NCBI GenBank assembly: GCA_904419105.1
Contig: CAJFQR010000008.1
Coordinates: 1 to 26,855 of the forward strand
Origin: Candidatus Avimicrobium faecavium
Lineage (GTDB): Bacteria; Bacillota; Clostridia; Oscillospirales; Ruminococcaceae
DNA length: 26,855 nucleotides
Direction of reading: 5' to 3'
The notes below the pieces were generated by a model. It worked only from the letters and a program-made list of their open reading frames with translations. It was not told the DNA's origin and did not search any database. Shown here in pieces: positions 7,306 to 14,380 of this stretch (within the stretch, counting starts at the first letter, position 1; the number at the start of each line of letters is the position of its first letter). The translations under genes and the position numbers were made by a program.

Positions 7306-8628
7306 ATGGATATCCGCACCCTTGCACAGCAGGCGGAGGAGTATGTGATCGGGCTGCGCCGGGACCTGCACCGGCACCCGGAGCTCTCCGGGGAGGAGAA
7401 GCGCACCCTCGGGGTCATCGAGCGGGAGCTGACCGCTATGGGGATCCCCTATACAGTGGTGCCGAACGGCGGCATCCTGGGCTTTCTGGACGGGGCGGAC
7501 CCGTCCGGAAAGACGGTGCTGCTCCGGGCGGACTGCGACGCCCTGCCCATTCGGGAGAACCCGGAGAACCTGGCGGGCCCCCGCTGCTGCGTCAGCGAGA
7601 ACGACGGCGTGATGCACGCCTGCGGGCACGACGGCCACACGGCGATGCTGCTCGGCGCGGCAAAAATCCTCTCCCAGCACCGGGAGGCGATCCACGGCCG
7701 GGTGATCCTGCTCTTTGAGCGGGGCGAGGAGGGCCGCGGCAACCTGTTCACCCTGCTGGCCTACATGGAGCAGCAGGGCATCACCGCCGACACCTGCTGG
7801 GGCGCCCACCTCTACGCCGACCTCGAATCCGGCAGGGTGAGCCTGCGCCCCGGCCCGGTGATGGCCACCGGCGTGGCCTTTGACATCACCATCCACGGCA
7901 CCGGCGGCCACGGCTCCCGCCCGGACCAGGCCAACAGCCCCATCGACTGCTTCGTGGCCATCTACCAGGCGCTCCAGGCCGCCCGCATGACTAAAATCAG
8001 CCCCTTTGAGCAGCTCACCTTCTCGGTGGGCACCGTCTCCGCCGGCAGCGTGGGCAATGTGATCCCCTCCGAGCTGCGGGTCAAGGGCGGGGCCCGGGTG
8101 CTGGACCGGGAGAAGGCCGGCAAGCCCTTTGCGGAGGAGCTGCGCCGCAAGGTGGACGGCCTTGCCGCCGCCTACGGCTGCACCGTGACCTACCACCGGC
8201 TCGGCGGCGGCGGGCCGCTGGTGGTCTACAACGACCCGGCCTGCACCGAGCTGGCCCAGAAGCTCCTGGCCGAACAGCTCGGGGAGGAGGCCATCGTCCA
8301 GGCGGACCCGTGGATGGGGTCGGAGAGCTTCTCGCTGCTGCAGCGGCTCTACCCCGGCGTCTTTGCGCTGATCGGCATCCGGAATCCGGAAAAGGGCACC
8401 GGCGCCGCCCACCACAACGAGTACTTTGACATCGACGAGGACGCGCTGAAGCTCGGCGTCATCGGAGCGGTGGCCTACGCCCTCGGCTTCCTGGAGCACC
8501 CCATCGAGACCGATTCCCGCAAATGGCACGGCACCCTGCGGGAGCTCTACGCCGACAAGGGGGACACCCCGGCGATGATCGAGCGCTACTACGAGCTGCT
8601 CACCGCTCCGGACCCGGCCCTGTCCTGA
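7306..8628 (+). CDS. M20D amidohydrolase (hippurate/N-acyl-amino-acid hydrolase type)
   Basis: The 440-residue metal-dependent amidohydrolase has all landmarks of the M20D group: RRDLHRHPELSGEE (18-31), RADCDALPI (75-83), the metal-binding HACGHDGHTA (104-113), the catalytic EEG (141-143), H168 in WGAHLY, and the dimerisation domain motif GGHGSRPDQANSPID. Such enzymes release amino acids from N-acyl or aromatic conjugates in the cytoplasm. The ATG at 7306 follows a strong AAGGAGG. It is divergent from the amino-acid ABC operon and is a different M20 subgroup from the AbgB-like gene beyond it. The 40-residue C-terminal extension after the usual GVIGAVAYAL end is somewhat longer than typical. 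Substrate preference is unknown. Confidence 0.92.
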   Translation: MDIRTLAQQAEEYVIGLRRDLHRHPELSGEEKRTLGVIERELTAMGIPYTVVPNGGILGFLDGADPSGKTVLLRADCDALPIRENPENLAGPRCCVSENDGVMHACGHDGHTAMLLGAAKILSQHREAIHGRVILLFERGEEGRGNLFTLLAYMEQQGITADTCWGAHLYADLESGRVSLRPGPVMATGVAFDITIHGTGGHGSRPDQANSPIDCFVAIYQALQAARMTKISPFEQLTFSVGTVSAGSVGNVIPSELRVKGGARVLDREKAGKPFAEELRRKVDGLAAAYGCTVTYHRLGGGGPLVVYNDPACTELAQKLLAEQLGEEAIVQADPWMGSESFSLLQRLYPGVFALIGIRNPEKGTGAAHHNEYFDIDEDALKLGVIGAVAYALGFLEHPIETDSRKWHGTLRELYADKGDTPAMIERYYELLTAPDPALS

Positions 8629-8648
8629 GCCCTCCGCCCCCCGTGAAA

Positions 8649-8677
8649 AAAGCCCCCGGCCCGGGGGCTTTCCTTTT
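8649..8677 (+). terminator. intrinsic terminator of the M20D gene
   Basis: AAAGCCCCCGG and CCGGGGGCTTT form a strong stem followed by a T-rich stretch (CCTTTTAT). Confidence 0.85.
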
Positions 8678-8689
8678 ATAAAGGGGCGG

Positions 8690-8719
8690 TTGCTTTTCCC
8701 CCGGGAGATGTGATACAAT
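8690..8719 (+). promoter_or_regulatory. promoter of the ttcA-trmB operon
   Basis: TTGCTT (8690-8695) and TACAAT (8714-8719) are 18 bases apart, with a leader of about 75 bases. Confidence 0.6.
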
Positions 8720-8800
8720 AACAGAAGTTTTCGCCGGCGGGCGGGGGGTGTTCCCGTCCGGGGCGGCAGTTTTTTACGGAACAAGGGAGGCACGCAGCCT

Positions 8801-9511
8801 ATGCAGCGCATCATGGGGCTGGCCCGCAAGGCCATCACCGAATACGATATGATCCAGGACGGCGACCGGGTGGCCATCGGCGTCAGCGGCGGGAAGGACT
8901 CCATCGCGCTGGCGGTGGCGCTGAACCGGCTGCGGCGGTTCATCGGCATCGACTACGAAGTGGTGGCGCTGACGCTGGACCCGTGCTTCGGCGGCGGGCA
9001 GAACGACTACTCAAAGATCGCCGGCCTCTTTGCCGCCGAGGGGATCCCCTATGAGATCCGCCGCACCAACATCGGCCGGGTGGTGTTCGAGGTCCGGGAC
9101 GAGGACCACCCCTGCAGCCTCTGCGCCAAGATGCGCCGGGGCGCCCTGCACGACACCGCCAAGGAGCTGGGCTGCAACAAGCTGGCGCTGGGCCACCACC
9201 GGGACGACGCCATCGAGACCTTTATCATGAACCTGTTCAACGAAGGGCGGCTCGGCTGCTTTGCGCCGGTGAGCTACCTCTCCCGCAAGGACCTGACGGT
9301 GATCCGCCCGCTGGTGCTCGCCCAGGAAAAGGAGATCAAGGCCGCCGTAAAGAAGGAGAACTTCCCCATCGTCGGCTCCGGCTGCCCGGTGGACGGCCAC
9401 ACCGAACGGGAACGGGTCAAGGCCTGGCTGCACGAGATGGAAAAGGACCGCCGGGACATCAAGTCCCAGATCTTCGGGGCCATGCGCCGGGCCCACATCA
9501 ACGACTGGTAA
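8801..9511 (+). CDS. ttcA: TtcA-family tRNA 2-thiolation protein
   Basis: The 236-residue PP-loop ATPase activates a tRNA base for sulfur transfer. Key features are the PP-loop SGGKDS (29-34), the GHHRDDAIET motif (131-140) and three cysteines placed as in TtcA: C105 and C108 in PCSLC, and C195 in GSGCPVDG. In the characterised E. coli enzyme the equivalent three cysteines hold a [4Fe-4S] cluster. E. coli TtcA makes 2-thiocytidine at tRNA position 32. In Clostridia the target may differ, so the precise base is inference. GGGAGG precedes the ATG. The downstream trmB starts 13 bases after the stop, consistent with a tRNA-modification operon. The protein is shorter than E. coli TtcA but has the whole catalytic core. 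Confidence 0.88.
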   Translation: MQRIMGLARKAITEYDMIQDGDRVAIGVSGGKDSIALAVALNRLRRFIGIDYEVVALTLDPCFGGGQNDYSKIAGLFAAEGIPYEIRRTNIGRVVFEVRDEDHPCSLCAKMRRGALHDTAKELGCNKLALGHHRDDAIETFIMNLFNEGRLGCFAPVSYLSRKDLTVIRPLVLAQEKEIKAAVKKENFPIVGSGCPVDGHTERERVKAWLHEMEKDRRDIKSQIFGAMRRAHINDW

Positions 9512-9524
9512 GGAGGAGCACGCC

Positions 9525-10283
9525 ATGCGGATGCGCCGTAAAAAATGGGCCCGGCCGGAGCTGGCCGCCTGCCCCTACTTTCTCAAGGACCCGAGCCGGT
9601 TTCGCGGGGCGATGCGGGAGCAGTTCCCCCGGCCGGACCAGCCCCTCTGGCTGGAGCTGGGCTGCGGCAAGGGGACCTTTGCCGCGCGGCTCGGCGCCGA
9701 CCACCCGGAGGTAAACCTGCTGGCCATCGACATCAAGAGCGATATCCTGGCGGTGGCCCGGCGCAACATCCAGGCCGCCTACCACGAGGCCGGCCGGGAG
9801 GTGGACAACCTGCGGCTGTGCGCCTATGAGATCGGGCTGATCCACACGCTGCTTTCCCCGGAGGATGTGGTGGAGAAGATCTTCATCAACTTCCCGAACC
9901 CCTGGCCCCACACCGGCCACCGGAAAAAGCGGCTCACCCACCCGAAGCAGCTGGTGCTCTACGCCTCCTTTTTGGCGGACGGCGGCGAGATTCTGATGAA
10001 GACCGATGACGAACCCCTCTTCCGGGACACCCAGGAATACCTGACCCAGTGGGGATTCGATCTGACCTATGTCACCTGGGACCTGCACCAGAGCGGCTGG
10101 CCGGAGAGCCCGATGACCGAGCACGAGGAGAAGTTCACCGCCGAGGGGATCCCGACCAAGTTTCTGGCGGCCCGGTTCCGCAAGGGCTGCACCGATGTCC
10201 GCATCGCCGAACAGCTCACCCGCTACCCGAAGTTCGCCCCGCCGGTGGTGCCGGAGGGGGTCTTCCGGCCGGAGATCCTCTGA
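9525..10283 (+). CDS. trmB: tRNA (guanine-N7)-methyltransferase
   Basis: TrmB methylates G46 in the variable loop of tRNAs using S-adenosylmethionine. The 252-residue product has the SAM-binding motif ELGCGKGTF (44-52), the acidic loop LAIDIKSD (66-73) and the very characteristic NFPNPWPHTGHRKKR (122-136), in which the family's NFPDPWPK-x-RH-x-KRR pattern is recognisable. TEHEEKFTAEG near the C-terminus matches the conserved T-x-Y/H-E-x-KF-x-x-x-G segment. AAGGAGG lies just upstream of the ATG. It is the second gene of a two-gene unit with ttcA. Identification is firm. Confidence 0.95.
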   Translation: MRMRRKKWARPELAACPYFLKDPSRFRGAMREQFPRPDQPLWLELGCGKGTFAARLGADHPEVNLLAIDIKSDILAVARRNIQAAYHEAGREVDNLRLCAYEIGLIHTLLSPEDVVEKIFINFPNPWPHTGHRKKRLTHPKQLVLYASFLADGGEILMKTDDEPLFRDTQEYLTQWGFDLTYVTWDLHQSGWPESPMTEHEEKFTAEGIPTKFLAARFRKGCTDVRIAEQLTRYPKFAPPVVPEGVFRPEIL

Positions 10284-10297
10284 CAGAGATAAAACCA

Positions 10298-10339
10298 CCC
10301 CCGGAGAAGGCGGCACCGCCTTTCTCCGGGGGCTTTTTT
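10298..10339 (+). terminator. intrinsic terminator of ttcA-trmB
   Basis: CCCCCGGAGAA-GGCGG is closed by CCGCC-TTTCTCCGGGGG, followed by CTTTTTTG. It is located between convergent genes and may also slow transcription arriving from the minus-strand gene, although its T run on that strand is weak. Confidence 0.9.
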
Positions 10340-10347
10340 GTGGTTTT

Positions 10348-11052
10348 TCAGAATTCAAAGACGCGGTTTCCGGCGTCGATCCAGCCGACGGTGACCTCGG
10401 CGGCCAGCAGCTCCTCCGCCCAGGCGGCGAGCTCGTCCCGGGCGGCCAGCGTCTGCGCCCGGTTCACATCGGCAAAGCCGTCCACCGGGAAGAGCAGCGA
10501 GTCGGTGGCGCCGGTGATCTTGCCGATCTCACTCTGGCGCCAGGTCCAGCGCCGGGTGCGCACCTCCCCGCCGGAAACATAGACGATCTCCCCGGGGTCG
10601 GGGATCTCCGCCTCGCCGCCGCCAAAGGGGATAAACCGGTCCCCGTCCCGGGCCGGACGCACCTCCAGCACCCCGTCCCGGAAGGTGGCCATATCGTGGG
10701 CTCCGATGGGGATCCGGTGGCGCAGCGACACGGCGTTGCCAAAGTCCACCAGCGGGTTGATGGAGGGCATCCCCTTGCCCTTGGCGATGCGGGTCAGCAG
10801 CGCCTCGATGGAACAGGGGTACTTGTTCGGGTTGATGCCCAGCGCCCGGAAGGCCTCCCGGTAGGGGACGATCTCCGGCGCCTGCTTGATGGCCACGCCC
10901 TCCAGCGCGGCGGTGCAGCTCTCCACCGCCTCGGCCAGACGGCGGCGGATCTCCTCCGCAGCGGGGCCGGGCTTGGCCCCCTTGACCGCCACCACCCCAA
11001 AGCAGGCGGAGGGCAGCGCCGCAAAGACCTCCGGCGCGATGACAAATTGCAT
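10348..11052 (-). CDS. B3/B4 (tRNA-binding/editing-like) domain protein
   Basis: The 234-residue protein resembles the stand-alone B3/4 domain related to the editing module of the phenylalanyl-tRNA synthetase beta chain. The supporting parts are YREAFRALGINPNKYPCSIE, then SINPLVDFGNAVSLRHRIPIG (one residue beyond 20 if continued), and the GD-RFIPFGGGE turn. Family members are widespread in Firmicutes and their role is poorly defined, with tRNA or aminoacyl-group handling suspected. The ATG at 11052 has AAGGAG 9 bases upstream. A longer frame beginning at 11118 overlaps the promoter and was rejected. It has its own promoter and is transcribed alone, convergent with trmB. Confidence 0.85.
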   Translation of the reverse strand: MQFVIAPEVFAALPSACFGVVAVKGAKPGPAAEEIRRRLAEAVESCTAALEGVAIKQAPEIVPYREAFRALGINPNKYPCSIEALLTRIAKGKGMPSINPLVDFGNAVSLRHRIPIGAHDMATFRDGVLEVRPARDGDRFIPFGGGEAEIPDPGEIVYVSGGEVRTRRWTWRQSEIGKITGATDSLLFPVDGFADVNRAQTLAARDELAAWAEELLAAEVTVGWIDAGNRVFEF

Positions 11053-11088
11053 AGACTTCCGCTCCTTTTCCGATGGGATAACAGGTCT

Positions 11089-11117
11089 ATTATACACCGC
11101 AGCCGGCGGTTTGTCCA
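11089..11117 (-). promoter_or_regulatory. promoter of the B3/B4-domain gene
   Basis: On the minus strand TGGACA (11112-11117) and TATAAT (11089-11094) are 17 bases apart, about 37 bases ahead of the start codon. Confidence 0.75.
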
Positions 11118-11175
11118 TTTAAAGTTATAAAACGCCACGCTTCTACAGAGCGCAGCGCCGCCGCAGAACCCCCAC

Positions 11176-12117
11176 TTACTCCGGCGCCGTCAGGGTGTAC
11201 ACGGTCCGCGCGCCTTCCAGCTCCACCTCTTCGGAATAGGTAGTTTTCCCGTTGTAGCGCACCCGGGCCCGATAGCGGAACCCATCCCGAGTCCCAACCT
11301 CGGACTGAAAGCCGTAAAGGTAGATGCCCTGTGCATTGGTATAGCCGCCGGCGGTGAGGGTCTTTTCTCCGTCCCAGTTCTCGTCCAGGTCGTTCATCGG
11401 GTTCGGTGTGCCCCCAGTCACCACCCAGGTATCGTCCAAAAACTTGCTATCTATCCCTTGGTTCGGATTATACGAACAGTAAAATTCCACATAGGCATCG
11501 GGCACTGGATCACCGTCTGCATCCATCACCCGGTATTCCAGAATCGTCGGGCAGAGCTCCTCGGTGGCGGTATCGTAGTCAGGCCCTTCGAGAACGATCT
11601 TCACCTCCTCCGGCAGGGCCCGTACCTCCTCGGCGGTATAAGTATGGTTTTGGAATCGGCCTTCAAAGTCCGAGGCCGGGATCGACCGGTTTTCCAGCGT
11701 AATATCGAGCGACAGGACCGGCAGCTCTTCAATGGTCATAACGCCGGTGTTGTCCACCGTCCAACCGGTGTACCACTCCGGCTCCCCTTCCGCAGCAGTA
11801 AGGCCACTGTAAACGGACACTTCGATGTTGGAGGCCGAGTTGCCGTTTTCGTCTACAATGCGGACGCGAAGAGAGCGTGTTTCCGCCACCGTATCCGAGC
11901 CGGCAGTGTCCGGCGGCGTTTTACTGCTATCCTCCGCTTCCTCCGGCGCCGGGTTGGCGGGCTCTGGCTCGGAGCTTGGCGTCTCTGCTTCAGATGACCG
12001 GGAAGGCGGATCGGCCATCTCCGCAGAGGAGGGCTCCCCGGCGGCCTGCTCCCCGTTGCAGCCCGTCAGGACGGCCATCAGAACACAGGCCAGGAGAAGG
12101 GAGAAATATCGTTTCAT
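11176..12117 (-). CDS. surface lipoprotein with Ser/Pro/Glu-rich linker and beta-sandwich-like repeats
   Basis: The 313-residue lipoprotein has a signal peptide ending in the lipobox LTGC (C20). Next is a low-complexity linker rich in Ser, Glu and Pro (about 24-75) that would project the rest away from the membrane. Two related regions follow, starting LRVRIVDENGNSASNIEVSV and LEYRVMDADGDPVPDAYVEF. Both have the pattern of carboxypeptidase-regulatory or transthyretin-like beta-sandwich domains. The second ends with TNAQGIYLYGF and RARVRYNGKTTYS. No catalytic motif was seen, so a binding or structural role on the cell surface is likely. AAGGAGG precedes the ATG. It lies 74 bases downstream of the secreted protease on the same strand and could be read from the same promoter. 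The exact function is unknown. Confidence 0.8.
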   Translation of the reverse strand: MKRYFSLLLACVLMAVLTGCNGEQAAGEPSSAEMADPPSRSSEAETPSSEPEPANPAPEEAEDSSKTPPDTAGSDTVAETRSLRVRIVDENGNSASNIEVSVYSGLTAAEGEPEWYTGWTVDNTGVMTIEELPVLSLDITLENRSIPASDFEGRFQNHTYTAEEVRALPEEVKIVLEGPDYDTATEELCPTILEYRVMDADGDPVPDAYVEFYCSYNPNQGIDSKFLDDTWVVTGGTPNPMNDLDENWDGEKTLTAGGYTNAQGIYLYGFQSEVGTRDGFRYRARVRYNGKTTYSEEVELEGARTVYTLTAPE

Positions 12118-12139
12118 CGTAAATCCTCCTTATAATCAG

Positions 12140-12165
12140 AAATGAGGGAGAGCGTTCCCTCATTT
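12140..12165 (-). terminator. hairpin between protease and lipoprotein genes
   Basis: There is a perfect 10-bp stem, AAATGAGGGA (12140-12149) and TCCCTCATTT (12156-12165), with a 6-base loop. The T run on the minus strand is short, so this may be a partial terminator that tunes lipoprotein expression. Confidence 0.5.
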
Positions 12166-12191
12166 CCTATGGCTAACTATATGCAAATGGA

Positions 12192-13043
12192 TCATTCCGG
12201 GTCAATATAATACTGCTTCAGGTACTGGTAAAATTTGCTTTTGGTAGAAGAACCATCATTCCCCAACTTATGCGCAGAATTATAACCATCTGTGTAATCT
12301 TCTCCTACTTTAAGAGCAGAAGACGCCGCATAGTTATAAAGACCTACTACATATCTATCATCTGTATAAATTGGTGATCCGCTCATACCTGGCTGAGTAT
12401 CGTACTTCATCAAAAAATCTAGATTTCTGACTTCTACCATCTTGCTGTTGCTTCTCTGTTTGTATTGATTTCTCGATTTAGAGTCATACCCAGAAAGATT
12501 CAGATACTCTGTTTCGTACTGTTTATCTGTAAACGTGGAATCCAAACCGAAATAACCAACGGGCGATGGAAACTGCTGTGTCAAAACTACAACACCATAA
12601 TCATATCGCCAGTCTTCATCTCCGTTATTTACATACTGAGATGGAACATGAAGATTGCCACTTTTGTAAGTAACTGTTTTTGGGGCAACAATACCGCCAC
12701 TGGGCGTATCACCTGGGGCAATTTTTATAGTCTCCACATAAGTATCCAATGAAGGGTCCCAAATACAATGACCAGCAGTTGCCATATTAAGGCGTGAGTA
12801 CATAAAACCAGTTCCGTATTTCGTGTAATATGTATTTCCCTTTTTAAAAGTAAGCGTAAGATTGCAAACAGCATTTGCACCTTTTTGAGATGTATTGGTC
12901 ACGACCTGGCGTTCATCGGTCCCAAAAATCGTATTGGGTTCTGGCACCGGATCATGATCCGGCTCCGTTCTTTCAGCATAAGCCGTACTGGACAATGATA
13001 CCATGATACTCAATGCGCACAAAATGCTAAGCAACTTTTTCAT
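12192..13043 (-). CDS. secreted trypsin-like serine protease, glutamyl-endopeptidase (V8-like) group
   Basis: The 283-residue exported protease has a signal peptide (MKKLLSILCALSIM...) with probable cleavage after AYA at residue 23. A short pro-region ends near IFGTDERQVVTNT (39-51), closely resembling the maturation junction of Bacillus glutamyl endopeptidases. The catalytic triad is H92 in TAGHC, D149 in YDYGVV and S221 in GMSGSP. C60 and C93 could form a disulfide. The histidine that in glutamyl endopeptidases follows VVGI and reads the glutamate side chain appears replaced (VVGLYNYA), so cleavage specificity is uncertain. An ATG three codons upstream lies directly on the AAGGAG, so the second ATG (13043) is used. 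The gene is much richer in A/T than its neighbours, which suggests transfer from another lineage. Confidence 0.9.
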   Translation of the reverse strand: MKKLLSILCALSIMVSLSSTAYAERTEPDHDPVPEPNTIFGTDERQVVTNTSQKGANAVCNLTLTFKKGNTYYTKYGTGFMYSRLNMATAGHCIWDPSLDTYVETIKIAPGDTPSGGIVAPKTVTYKSGNLHVPSQYVNNGDEDWRYDYGVVVLTQQFPSPVGYFGLDSTFTDKQYETEYLNLSGYDSKSRNQYKQRSNSKMVEVRNLDFLMKYDTQPGMSGSPIYTDDRYVVGLYNYAASSALKVGEDYTDGYNSAHKLGNDGSSTKSKFYQYLKQYYIDPE

Positions 13044-13093
13044 AAATAACATCTCCTTACTTTTACAACACTTTTACAACTTAGGTCGATTTT

Positions 13094-13115
13094 GGTAGCT
13101 ACCGTTTATATTATA
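13094..13115 (-). promoter_or_regulatory. extended -10 promoter of the protease gene with a palindrome at the start site
   Basis: On the minus strand TGGTATAAT (13110-13115 for TATAAT) is an extended -10 box in an AT-rich stretch without a clear -35. The perfect 10-base palindrome GGTAGCTACC (13094-13103) lies at the expected transcription start and could be an operator. Confidence 0.6.
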
Positions 13116-13257
13116 CCAAACTATAATAATTTGTTGTATATATTTAGCAAATATTATGTAATAAATATGTAAAATTTACCTTGTTGATCTTTTTTAGGGA
13201 TATGACCATTTACCGCTGTAAAATGGCGCACTTCTGCGGGGTGCTGGGGCGATCCCC

Positions 13258-13443
13258 TCAGCCCAGCACCTCCGCCTGGCCGAAGATGCAGCCGAGCAGC
13301 ATCCGCTGTGCCTCGGCGCCGCCAAGGCCGGACCGCGGGGCGAAGGAGAGCTCCAGCACCGGCAGTCCATCGGAGATGCCGTTTGCGTCCACCGTCTGCA
13401 CGCAGAAGGCAAGGGTTCCGTCCTCAAGCCGATAACAGCGCAC
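13258..13443 (-). CDS. possible small hypothetical protein
   Basis: This is a 61-codon frame from a GTG at 13443, reading MRCYRLEDGTLAFCVQTV and ending FGQAEVLG. It contains a compact mix of beta-type and charged residues and codons with G/C in the third position, like real genes nearby. AAGG lies 7 bases ahead of the GTG, and TTAGTT and TATTAT with 17-base spacing on the minus strand could be a divergent promoter overlapping the HMA operator. It might be a regulator- or DUF6514-like small Clostridial protein, but I do not recognise it securely. It could also be the end of a decayed gene. Confidence 0.35.
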   Translation of the reverse strand: MRCYRLEDGTLAFCVQTVDANGISDGLPVLELSFAPRSGLGGAEAQRMLLGCIFGQAEVLG

Positions 13444-13452
13444 CCGGCAGCC

Positions 13453-13505
13453 TTGACACCGCCGGGCGGGCAGGTTATAATAGAAGTAAAGTTAGTTATA
13501 ACTAA
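13453..13505 (+). promoter_or_regulatory. consensus promoter and palindromic operator of the HMA-domain gene
   Basis: TTGACA (13453-13458) and TATAAT (13476-13481) are exactly 17 bases apart, a perfect housekeeping consensus. The perfect 14-base palindrome TTAGTTATAACTAA (13492-13505) lies just after the expected start. A strong promoter with an operator at the start site points to tight repression. The TTAG-n6-CTAA shape recalls DtxR/MntR-type metal regulators, but this is an inference. Confidence 0.8.
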
Positions 13506-13531
13506 TGCAAAAGGAGAAAGGGGTCCTGTCG

Positions 13532-13894
13532 ATGGGGACAATGGTAATCCTGGCACTGCTGGCGGTGGCGGTGGTGCTGGCGGTACGGCATTTTATCGGC
13601 ACATTGGCGCATGGCTGCTGCGGCGGCGGGGAGGCGGTGCGCCCGGTGCGGGTGCGGGACCGGGACCCGGCCCACTACCCCTACGCGGTACGGGTGGAGA
13701 TCGGCGGCATGACCTGCCGCAACTGCCGCCTGCGGGTGGAAAACGCCCTGAACTCGGAGGAGGGGCTCTGGGCCCGGGTGGACCTGGCCGCCGGAAGCGC
13801 GCTGGTGCGGAGCAGGCACCCCCTCTCGGAGGAGAGGCTGCGGCTGGTGATCGGCAGAGAGGGGTACACCGTCGGGGCCATCACCCCGGCGTAA
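13532..13894 (+). CDS. membrane-anchored heavy-metal-associated (HMA) domain protein
   Basis: This is a 120-residue protein with one N-terminal membrane helix (MVILALLAVAVVLAVRHFIG). A cysteine-containing glycine turn, HGCCGGG (27-33), similar to that of small FeoB-associated membrane proteins, comes next. The C-terminal HMA domain carries the metal site GMTCRNC (C62 and C65). HMA domains bind Cu(I) or similar soft metals and pass them to partners such as P-type ATPases, none of which is in the window. An earlier ATG at 13505 overlaps the operator, while the ATG at 13532 has AGGGG at suitable spacing. The perfect promoter and operator suggest control by metal or redox state. The metal is unknown. 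Confidence 0.85.
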   Translation: MGTMVILALLAVAVVLAVRHFIGTLAHGCCGGGEAVRPVRVRDRDPAHYPYAVRVEIGGMTCRNCRLRVENALNSEEGLWARVDLAAGSALVRSRHPLSEERLRLVIGREGYTVGAITPA

Positions 13895-13907
13895 CCGCCG
13901 CCCAACG

Positions 13908-13935
13908 AAAAAACGCCCTCCATGCGGAGAGCGTT
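13908..13935 (-). terminator. bidirectional terminator between HMA gene and ferredoxin
   Basis: AACGC-CTCC and GGAG-GCGTT form a stem with one mismatch (13912-13935). On the minus strand it is followed by TTTTTT, making it a good terminator for the ferredoxin gene. On the plus strand the T run is only TTT. Confidence 0.7.
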
Positions 13936-13997
13936 TGATCGGTAAAGGTGGTAATTGTGGTAGTGTGACCGGCAGGGCCAGCCACTGGATAAAAGAC

Positions 13998-14168
13998 TTA
14001 CTCCTGAACGGGAGCGCCTACCGGGCAGACGCCAGCGCAGGCGCCGCACTCGATGCAGGTAGCGGCGTCGATCTCGTACTTGCCGTCACCCTCGTGGATG
14101 GCGGATACGGGGCACTCGGCCTCGCAGGCGCCGCAGCTGATGCACTCGTTGGTAATTTTGTATGCCAT
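13998..14168 (-). CDS. 2[4Fe-4S] ferredoxin, clostridial type
   Basis: The 56-residue protein is the classic small bacterial ferredoxin. It has two repeats of C-x2-C-x2-C-x3-C-P: CISCGACEAECP (9-20) and CIECGACAGVCP (38-49). Each cysteine set supplies ligands for a cubane [4Fe-4S] cluster, giving a low-potential one- or two-electron carrier used by pyruvate:ferredoxin oxidoreductase, hydrogenases and other anaerobic enzymes in the cytoplasm. The start at 14168 has AAAAGGAGGT upstream and the length equals the family norm. The gene is monocistronic with its own promoter. This supports a strict anaerobe. Confidence 0.97.
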   Translation of the reverse strand: MAYKITNECISCGACEAECPVSAIHEGDGKYEIDAATCIECGACAGVCPVGAPVQE

Positions 14169-14198
14169 TGGAAATACACCTCCTTTTGATTCACCTTC

Positions 14199-14226
14199 AT
14201 TGTACCATACCGAACGGAAAATGCAA
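14199..14226 (-). promoter_or_regulatory. ferredoxin promoter
   Basis: On the minus strand TTGCAT (14221-14226) lies 16 bases ahead of TACAAT (14199-14204), and the -10 is preceded by TGG, an extended -10 element. Confidence 0.7.
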
Positions 14227-14380
14227 GTGGAATTTGCTCTCCTGCGGGGAAAAGTTTCCGCCGCCCGGCCGGGCGGAAGCCAGGCACCGGCTCGGAAAAC
14301 TGACGGCAAAATTATCTCCTTTCCAAAGGGAATTAGAGAGATCTCCAAAATTATTGTGAAAAAATTATGAATAATTGTTA

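Noticed and set aside
7216..8949. 577-codon frame on the minus strand opposite the M20D gene
   Set aside because: Antisense shadow that runs across a terminator and two promoters. There is no recognisable domain.
13194..13556. 120-codon minus-strand frame over the HMA promoter
   Set aside because: It covers a perfect promoter and operator and its translation is low-complexity. The shorter frame in another phase at 13258-13443 is the better candidate.
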